A stretch of DNA of 64,000 nt from Aeromonas jandaei (GTDB lineage: Bacteria; Pseudomonadota; Gammaproteobacteria; Enterobacterales; Aeromonadaceae): positions 1,828,001 to 1,892,000 of the forward strand of contig NZ_CP149571.1 in NCBI RefSeq assembly GCF_037890695.1, read 5' to 3'. Below are positions 58,283-64,000 of the stretch, one piece after another. Made by a program: the position numbers and the translations under genes. The notes under the pieces are model-generated. The model was not told where the DNA came from, searched no databases, and saw nothing but the letters and a program-made list of their open reading frames with translations. How positions within the stretch are numbered: position 1 is the stretch's first letter; every line of letters begins with the position of its first letter.

Positions 58283-58488
58283 CTGTGTTGTTTCCGAAAC
58301 GTGAATGTCGGGCCATTCTATCGGCAGTTGCGGGGCTGAATAACCCCCCTTGCGAGGGAAATCATCCGTCAGCAGCGCGCTCTGACGCGCTTGCAACTGG
58401 TGAAATTCCTGCTCCTCGCTAGAATAGCGCCACTTTGCGTCGTCCCAGGCGCCTGTTATCCGAATCAAGCCGAGGTTGGACTCATCCT

Positions 58489-59622
58489 ATGCAAACCCTT
58501 CTCGAGACGCCCCATTGCCAGCTCACGCTCTACCGTTATCCGCGCCTGAGCCAGGAGACCCTGCAAGCATGGGATGCGGCAGACGAGTATCTGATCAACA
58601 CGCTGGCGGAGGCGCCGCTCGAGCAGGCTGGCCCCGTCATCATCATGAATGACAGCTTCGGAGCGCTGACTGCTTTTCTGCATGACCATGCTCCCTGCTG
58701 CGTGACCGACTCCTACATCAGCGAGCGCGGGATCCTGGCCAATCTGGCCGAGAACGGACTGGATGTTGGCGGGATCACCCTGCAGGATGCACTGGCGCCG
58801 CTACCGGTTGCCCCCTCGCTGGTGGTAATCAAGGTTTCCAAATATCAGGCGCTGCTGGAGCAGCAACTGCTGGCGCTGCGGGAGGTGGTGACACCGGCGA
58901 CCCGCGTCATCGCAGCCGGCAAGGCGAAGGATATTCATACCTCGACCCTCAAGCTGTTCGAAAAGTATCTGGGGCCGACTCGTACCTCGCTGGCCTGGAA
59001 AAAAGCGCGTCTTATCCACTGCGAGCCGCAGGCTGACCTGCCGGCTCTGGCCAACCCCTTTCCGACCGTTTGGCCGCTGGAGGGCACCGACATGCTCATC
59101 CACAACCACGCCAACGTCTTTTCGCGCACCAGTCTCGATATCGGTGCCCGCTTTATGCTGGACAACTTGCCCATCCACAGCGCACGTCAGGTGATCGATC
59201 TCGGTTGCGGCAACGGCGTGCTGGGACTCTCGCTGCTGGCGCGGGATCCCGAGGTGGAGGTGACCTTTATCGATGAGTCCTACATGGCGGTTGCCTCGGC
59301 CCGGCTCAATGTGGAACAGAATCTGGCCGATGCGTTGCCGCGTGCCCGCTTTATGGTCAACAACTGTCTCGACGGCATCGTGGCCGGTTCGGCGGATCGG
59401 ATCCTCTGCAATCCTCCCTTCCATCAGTTGCAGGCAATCACCGATCATATCGCCTGGCAGATGTTCTGCGATGCGCACCGGGTGTTGCCTCGGGGGGGCG
59501 AACTCTGGATAGTAGGCAACCGTCATCTGGACTATCACAACAAGCTCAAGCGTCTGTTTGCCAACGCACAAGTCGTTGCGTCGAACAGCAAATTCGTTAT
59601 TTTGAAAGCCATCAAACGCTAA
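58489..59622 (+). CDS. rlmG: RlmG: 23S rRNA (guanine1835-N2)-methyltransferase
   Basis: A 377-residue SAM-dependent methyltransferase. Features shared with E. coli RlmG (YgjO) are LQAWDAADEYLI, MNDSFGALTAFL, KAKDIHTSTLKLFEKYLGPT and IHNHANVFSRTSLDIGARFML. The SAM site is VIDLGCGNGVLGLSLL and the catalytic motif CNPPFH. These set it apart from the related RsmC. The ATG at 58489 matches the family start. Confidence 0.93.
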   Translation: MQTLLETPHCQLTLYRYPRLSQETLQAWDAADEYLINTLAEAPLEQAGPVIIMNDSFGALTAFLHDHAPCCVTDSYISERGILANLAENGLDVGGITLQDALAPLPVAPSLVVIKVSKYQALLEQQLLALREVVTPATRVIAAGKAKDIHTSTLKLFEKYLGPTRTSLAWKKARLIHCEPQADLPALANPFPTVWPLEGTDMLIHNHANVFSRTSLDIGARFMLDNLPIHSARQVIDLGCGNGVLGLSLLARDPEVEVTFIDESYMAVASARLNVEQNLADALPRARFMVNNCLDGIVAGSADRILCNPPFHQLQAITDHIAWQMFCDAHRVLPRGGELWIVGNRHLDYHNKLKRLFANAQVVASNSKFVILKAIKR

Positions 59623-59631
59623 AGGAAACCC

Positions 59632-60219
59632 ATGATGAAAAAGTCACTCTTGCTGCTGGCCGCCCTGATGCTGGGCGGGTGTGCCACTCACTGGCCGGAG
59701 ACGGCGATGCTCAACCCGCAGGTGATCCCCGCCAACCAGCAAGTCTACTCTGGTAACCGCATCACCATGGAAGGGGTGGACAAGCGTGAAGCCGCCTATG
59801 TCTTCTCCATCAAGTACAAGGAGAAAGCGCCGGTGCTGGTCAACAGCGAACGCCCGCTCAACCTGCTGATGGCCGAACGGCTGGCGGAAGGGCTGCGCAG
59901 TCAGGGACTGGAAGTGGGCAACAGCGGTACCACCAACCTGACCCTGGTCATCTCCAACGCCGCGGTCAATGTGGAAGAGAAGACCTTTACCTATGTCACC
60001 AAGTCCCGTGTCAGCTTGCAGGTGATCGCCGATTTTCAGGGTAACCGTCTGACCAAGCAGTTCAACATGTCCTCCAGCAAGGAGAGCCCGAGCGAGCCGG
60101 GCATGGCGGATCTGGAATCCACCCTCAACCTGCAACTGGGTAGCGCACTGCAGCAGATCATGGCCGACGAGGCGCTGCGCGGTTATCTGAAAGGTCAACC
60201 TGCGACCACAGGGGTGTAA
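59632..60219 (+). CDS. YajG-like lipoprotein
   Basis: A 195-residue lipoprotein (lipobox LGGC, Cys17) with a beta-rich mature domain including RPLNLLMAERLAEGLRSQGLEVG and VTKSRVSLQVIADFQGNRLTKQFN, as in YajG. AAAGGAAACCC precedes the ATG. It lies 9 bp after rlmG and 2 bp before the cyclophilin gene, so the three are probably one operon. Confidence 0.87.
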   Translation: MMKKSLLLLAALMLGGCATHWPETAMLNPQVIPANQQVYSGNRITMEGVDKREAAYVFSIKYKEKAPVLVNSERPLNLLMAERLAEGLRSQGLEVGNSGTTNLTLVISNAAVNVEEKTFTYVTKSRVSLQVIADFQGNRLTKQFNMSSSKESPSEPGMADLESTLNLQLGSALQQIMADEALRGYLKGQPATTGV

Positions 60220-60221
60220 AG

Positions 60222-60797
60222 ATGAAAAAACTCTGGTTGCTGGCCATGCTGATCGCCCCGCTGGCGTTCGCTGGTCCGAAAGTGAAGCTGGAGACCAACC
60301 ACGGCAATATCGTGGTGGAGCTGGCATCCAAACAGGCACCGCAGACGGTGAAGAACTTCCTGCGCTACGTGGCGGATGGCAGCTACGATGGCAGCATCTT
60401 CCACCGGGTGATCCAGGATTTCGTGGTGCAGGGCGGCGGGTACAACCAGCAGTTCCAGCAGCTGCCGACCTATGAACCGGTAGTCAACGAATCCCGTGGC
60501 GGCCTGCCCAACAAGCGCGGCACCATCGCCATGGCCCGTACCCAGGCGGTCGATAGCGCCACGCGTCAGTTCTATTTCAATCTGGTCGACAACAACAACC
60601 TCAACGCCGATGGCGGTGCCGGTTACACGGTATTTGGTCAGGTGGTGCAAGGGATGGAAGTGCTCGACAAGCTGGCGCAGGTACAGACTGGCTACAGCCC
60701 CATTCTGCGTGCCAATGATGTGCCGACCAGTCCCATCATCCTGAAGAAGGTGGTGTTGCTGGCTGAACCCTCGGTAGAGAAGAAAGCCAAGAAGTAG
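60222..60797 (+). CDS. ppiA: Periplasmic peptidyl-prolyl cis-trans isomerase (cyclophilin, PpiA-like)
   Basis: A 191-residue cyclophilin with signal peptide MKKLWLLAMLIAPLAFA. Catalytic-site marks are FHRVIQDFVVQGGG, TIAMAR and FYFNLVDN. It speeds proline isomerisation in periplasmic proteins. The short basic tail VEKKAKK is unusual but minor. Confidence 0.9.
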   Translation: MKKLWLLAMLIAPLAFAGPKVKLETNHGNIVVELASKQAPQTVKNFLRYVADGSYDGSIFHRVIQDFVVQGGGYNQQFQQLPTYEPVVNESRGGLPNKRGTIAMARTQAVDSATRQFYFNLVDNNNLNADGGAGYTVFGQVVQGMEVLDKLAQVQTGYSPILRANDVPTSPIILKKVVLLAEPSVEKKAKK

Positions 60798-60848
60798 GTG
60801 CCAGTTTTCCCTGCCACGCTCTCTTTGGCTGGTCCGGTAACTGTTTTG

Positions 60849-60880
60849 AAGGCTCATCCCGTTCGGGGTGAGCCTTTTGT
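60849..60880 (+). terminator. Rho-independent terminator after ppiA
   Basis: AAGGCTCATCCC pairs with GGGGTGAGCCTT (one G-U pair) around GTTC, followed by TTG TTC. Confidence 0.82.
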
Positions 60881-60961
60881 TCATCTATCTCCCTGCCTTG
60901 GCTATCGCGCTCCAACCTGCCAAAATGGCGCACTTTTCCCAGATTCGTCAGGTAGTTCAAC

Positions 60962-62335
60962 ATGATCCGCAAGCCGAGCTGGCGAGAATCCCTCGCCGTT
61001 TATCTCGAACCAAGAGTGCTGATCCTTTTTGCCATGGGCTTCTCATCGGGTCTGCCCCTGTTGCTGGTCTTTGGCACCCTCTCTTACTGGCTGCGGGAAG
61101 CGGATGTCAGCCTGACCGATATCGGTTACATGAGTTGGGTGGCACTGGCCTACGGCTTCAAGTGGCTGTGGTCGCCACTGGTGGATCGCATGCCGCTGCC
61201 ACTGCTCTCTACCCTGCTGGGGCGTCGCCGCAGCTGGATGCTCTTCTCCCAACTGCTGATCGCCGGTGCGCTGGTCGGTATGGCGTTATGTGATCCCAAG
61301 AGTGGGTTGGCCCATTTGGCGCTGTTTGCCCTGCTGGTGGCGTTTGCTTCAGCGACGCAGGATATCGTGATCGACGCCTATCGCATCGAGTCGGCACCGG
61401 AGCGGCTGCAGGCGGCGATGGCGGCCTCATATATGACCGGCTACCGCTTGGCGATGATCATCGCCGGTGCCGGCGCACTGGCGCTGGCGGCCTGGTTTGG
61501 CAGCAACAACGGGTATGACTATCACGGCTGGCAGGTGACCTATCTGCTGATGGCTGCGCTGATGTCCCTTGGGGTGATTACCACCCTCTTGTGTCATGAA
61601 CCGGAAATCGATCTGGCGGGACAGAGCCAGCAGCAGGGGGAACGCAAGGCGCTGTTGCTGGCCCGTGGCTGGCCTGCACCGCTGGCCAGTGCGGGGGCCT
61701 GGGGTTATGAGGCGGTCTGGAGCCCCTTTGCCGACTTCTTCCGTCGCTATGGTCACTCGGCAATGCTGATCCTGGCGCTTATCGCCTGTTATCGGGTTGC
61801 CGATGTGGTGATGGGCGTGATGTCCAACAGCTTCTATGTGGATATGCAGTTCAGCAAGACCGAGGTGGCCACCATCACCAAGGTATTCGGGGTAATCATG
61901 ACGCTGGTGGGGGCCGCCGTGGGTGGCGTGCTGGTGATGCGGTTTGGCACATTGCGCATTTTGTTTCTTGGCGCGCTGCTCACTGCCAGTACCAACCTGC
62001 TGTTCGCGCTGCTCCATCAGGTGGGCCACAATCTGGAGCTGCTGACGCTGATCATTTCCCTCGACAACCTCAGCGCCGGTATCGCGACCGCTGCCTTTGT
62101 CACCTATCTCTCGAGCCTTACCAATGTCGCCTTTTCGGCGACCCAGTACGCTCTGTTCAGCTCGGTGATGCTGCTGTTGCCCAAACTGCTGGCCGGTTTT
62201 TCCGGACAAATCGTGGAGCAGATTGGCTACAGTGCCTTCTTTGTCGGAACCAGTTTATTGGGCTTGCCTGTGTTGTTGTTGATTGTGCTGGTAGCCAGAA
62301 AGGGGAGTGCGTTGCTCTCAGCGGCTGACAAATAG
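60962..62335 (+). CDS. ampG: AmpG: muropeptide permease
   Basis: A 457-residue MFS transporter with about twelve to fourteen membrane segments, starting YLEPRVLILFAMGFSSGLPLLLVFGTLSYWLREADVSLTDIG, and with ATQDIVIDAYRIE. AmpG imports anhydromuropeptides for cell-wall recycling and is needed for induction of chromosomal beta-lactamases, a relevant trait in Aeromonas. Confidence 0.94.
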   Translation: MIRKPSWRESLAVYLEPRVLILFAMGFSSGLPLLLVFGTLSYWLREADVSLTDIGYMSWVALAYGFKWLWSPLVDRMPLPLLSTLLGRRRSWMLFSQLLIAGALVGMALCDPKSGLAHLALFALLVAFASATQDIVIDAYRIESAPERLQAAMAASYMTGYRLAMIIAGAGALALAAWFGSNNGYDYHGWQVTYLLMAALMSLGVITTLLCHEPEIDLAGQSQQQGERKALLLARGWPAPLASAGAWGYEAVWSPFADFFRRYGHSAMLILALIACYRVADVVMGVMSNSFYVDMQFSKTEVATITKVFGVIMTLVGAAVGGVLVMRFGTLRILFLGALLTASTNLLFALLHQVGHNLELLTLIISLDNLSAGIATAAFVTYLSSLTNVAFSATQYALFSSVMLLLPKLLAGFSGQIVEQIGYSAFFVGTSLLGLPVLLLIVLVARKGSALLSAADK

Positions 62336-62357
62336 CAAGCGTTTGCGTAGAATTGGG

Positions 62358-62373
62358 GGTGATTAGATTCACA
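62358..62373 (+). promoter_or_regulatory. Candidate CRP site upstream of ompK
   Basis: GGTGA-TTAGAT-TCACA matches nine of ten core positions of the CRP consensus with correct six-base spacing. It is 120 bp before ompK. CRP control is known for tsx in E. coli. Confidence 0.6.
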
Positions 62374-62492
62374 CTTCCGGATAAAGTTCCCGAGAAGTTG
62401 TTTCTCCCCCTATTTTATTTGATTAGAATTCCTCTCGCTCCTTGTGGGCAGGCTACGGAAAACCTCAACTAACGCACAAGAGACCAATAAAA

Positions 62493-63335
62493 ATGGCCAA
62501 ATTTACCAAGACTCTGATCGCTGCCGGCCTGATGGCTGCTGCTGCCACTCCGGCCTTCGCTGCTGACTACAGCGGTGACATCCACAAGAACGACTTCAAG
62601 TGGATGCAGTTCAACGTAATGCACACCATCGACCAGCGTCCGTTCACTGCTGGCCAGAAAGATTACAACGACACCTATCTGGAAATGGAATTCGGTGGTC
62701 GTTCCGGCATGTTTGATCTGTATGGTTATGTCGATATTTTCGACATCCTCGACAACAAGCATAGCGACAAGCATGGCGGCCAGAACCTGTTCATGAAGTT
62801 TGCTCCGCGTCTGTCTCTGGATGCCCTGACTGGTAAAGACCTCTCCTTTGGCCCTGTGCAAGAGCTCTACATTGCCAACCTGAACAACATGGCTGACGGT
62901 CAGATGGAAAACCAGATCGGTCTGGGTGCTGATGTCATGGTTCCCTGGTTCGGCAAGGTTGGTATGAACCTGTACGCTCGTTACTCCAACGAGAACGAGT
63001 TCTTCAGACAAGAAGAGAATTCCTGGAACGGTTATCAGTTCTCCATGAACTGGTTCAAACCTTTCTACACCTTTGGCAACGGCAGCTTCGTATCCTATCA
63101 GGGTTACCTGGACTATCAGTTCGATCTGGATACCTATAACCGTGCCGATCGCACCACTGATAACCTGGCTACCTTCCACGGTATCTACTGGCACTCTGAC
63201 CGCTTCGCTGTCGGTTATGGCCTGAAGTACTTCATGGATGCCTATGGCAACAAAGATGGCTCCACTGCATTCGACGGTACTCCGTGGAAGAGCTCTGGCT
63301 TCAGCCACTACTTCGACGTTACCTACAAGTTCTAA
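62493..63335 (+). CDS. ompK: OmpK/Tsx-family nucleoside-specific outer-membrane channel
   Basis: A 280-residue barrel with signal peptide MAKFTKTLIAAGLMAAAATPAFA. The mature part DYSGDIHKNDFKWMQFNVMHT, LEMEFGGRSGMFDLYGYVDIFDI, DALTGKDLSFGPVQELY and the end HYFDVTYKF closely follow Vibrio OmpK, a receptor for phage KVP40. The ATG at 62493 has AGAG ahead of it. A strong terminator follows. Confidence 0.93.
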   Translation: MAKFTKTLIAAGLMAAAATPAFAADYSGDIHKNDFKWMQFNVMHTIDQRPFTAGQKDYNDTYLEMEFGGRSGMFDLYGYVDIFDILDNKHSDKHGGQNLFMKFAPRLSLDALTGKDLSFGPVQELYIANLNNMADGQMENQIGLGADVMVPWFGKVGMNLYARYSNENEFFRQEENSWNGYQFSMNWFKPFYTFGNGSFVSYQGYLDYQFDLDTYNRADRTTDNLATFHGIYWHSDRFAVGYGLKYFMDAYGNKDGSTAFDGTPWKSSGFSHYFDVTYKF

Positions 63336-63350
63336 TCAAACTTCAGGTGC

Positions 63351-63381
63351 AAAAAAACCGGAGCCTTGGCTCCGGTTTTTT
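63351..63381. terminator. Bidirectional terminator between ompK and yajQ
   Basis: CCGGAGCC pairs with GGCTCCGG, with A and T runs on the flanks. It serves convergent ompK and yajQ. Confidence 0.92.
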
Positions 63382-63435
63382 ATTTTCGCGCTTATGCGTG
63401 ACACGCTCGATTGAGGCGCCACGCAACAGAATGAT

Positions 63436-63918
63436 TTAGTCGCGGAAATTCTGGAACTGCATCGGCTGGCCCAGTTCGGCGCCACGCACCATCGCCATCA
63501 CCTCTTGCAGGTCGTCACGCTTCTTGCCGGTGACACGTACTTCATCACCCTGGATGGCAGCCTGCACCTTGATCTTGGAATCTTTGATCAGTTTGACCAG
63601 CTTCTTGGCCACTTCCTTGTCGATCCCTTGCTTGAACTTGACGGTCAGGTGGAAACGCTTGCCGGAGTGAACGGAATCGCCCACGTCCATCGAGCTGTTT
63701 TCGATATTGCGCTTGAGCAGGGCGCCACGCAGGATTTCAACCATCTGCTTGAGCTGGAAATCGGCATCCGCCTCCAGCTTGACCTCTTCCTTGTTCAACT
63801 CGAAGCTGGCTTCTACCCCACGAAAATCGAAACGGGTGGCCAGTTCACGATTGGCGTTGTCTACGGCGTTCAACACCTCGTTCATTTTGACTTCAGAGAC
63901 AATATCGAATGACGGCAT
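63436..63918 (-). CDS. yajQ: YajQ-family nucleotide-binding protein
   Basis: A 160-residue protein starting [34 protein letters not shown], as in the YajQ/DUF520 family, which binds nucleotides; some members bind c-di-GMP. GGAG precedes the ATG at 63918. The remaining 80 bases of the window hold its upstream region. Confidence 0.94.
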   Translation of the reverse strand: MPSFDIVSEVKMNEVLNAVDNANRELATRFDFRGVEASFELNKEEVKLEADADFQLKQMVEILRGALLKRNIENSSMDVGDSVHSGKRFHLTVKFKQGIDKEVAKKLVKLIKDSKIKVQAAIQGDEVRVTGKKRDDLQEVMAMVRGAELGQPMQFQNFRD

Positions 63919-64000
63919 AGCCGGGCTCCTCATGTTGCGTTATCGGGGGCCAAATCTACCAGAAATAAGGCAAATTTGCTGATTTTGATGGGGCTGCTCT

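Noticed and set aside
58489..59622. First thought to be rsmC
   Set aside because: The HNHANVFSRTSLDIGARFML and KAKDIHTSTLKLFEKYLGPT regions fit RlmG better.

Overview
The window is a G+C-rich gammaproteobacterial chromosome segment that most resembles Aeromonas. The basis is the gene set: an OmpK-type Tsx channel, Na+-NQR with ApbE and NqrM, the polar-flagellar H-ring genes flgT/flgO/flgP, an OprD-type chitoporin and a pheL-pheA attenuator. The species cannot be read from the sequence. No insertion sequence, prophage or CRISPR array was seen.

Layout. 1-1.2 kb: the 3' two-thirds of pnp. 1.2-12.2 kb (- strand): a compact chemotaxis operon (receptor, cheY, STAS protein, cheA, receptor, cheW, receptor, cheR, cheD, cheB). 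12.4-17.4 kb: a second FabH-type ketoacyl synthase, a LysR regulator, a LysE/RhtB exporter and rlhA. 17.4-20.2 kb: an AT-rich non-coding stretch, then a lipoprotein CpdB-type nucleotidase. 20.3-27.7 kb: alkylation repair (ogt and an Ada-N/AlkA fusion), a VOC protein, M32 carboxypeptidase, SmrA, a 49-residue membrane protein, a TraB/GumN protein, a DUF1904 protein and an SDR. 27.8-32.7 kb: chitoporin chiP, a lone chemoreceptor and a DMT exporter. 32.9-35.5 kb: tRNA-Arg(CCU) and flgT, divergent from flgOP. 35.7-37.1 kb: pheA with its leader peptide and attenuator. 37.2-40.6 kb: a HAD phosphatase, a small protein, an unusual LarE-like protein, a DUF3157 protein and an outer-membrane barrel.

40.7-50.3 kb (+ strand): a 12-gene array in which most genes overlap or abut. 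It holds a TudS-like DUF523/DUF1722 protein, a MerR regulator, photolyase, an NTF2-like protein, an SDR, an FAD oxidoreductase, a DUF1365 protein, a CFA-type methyltransferase, a DUF2878 protein, a Trp-rich protein, a chalcone-isomerase-like protein and a DUF3833 lipoprotein. It looks like a light- or singlet-oxygen-responsive DNA-repair and lipid-modification unit, and it is preceded by a perfect 10-bp inverted repeat. 50.4-57.5 kb (- strand): nqrABCDEF-apbE-nqrM, in which nqrA is frameshifted as sequenced. 57.9-64 kb: bolA, rlmG, a YajG-like lipoprotein, a cyclophilin, ampG, ompK and yajQ.

Points most worth a second look: a tandem MshEN-like motif inside CheA; a shared D-[FI]-x-x-F C-terminus on all three receptors of the che operon; the photolyase/CFA operon with its candidate operator; the degenerate LarE-like protein; the nqrA frameshift; and a perfect 33-bp tandem duplication in a membrane segment of the DUF2878 protein.
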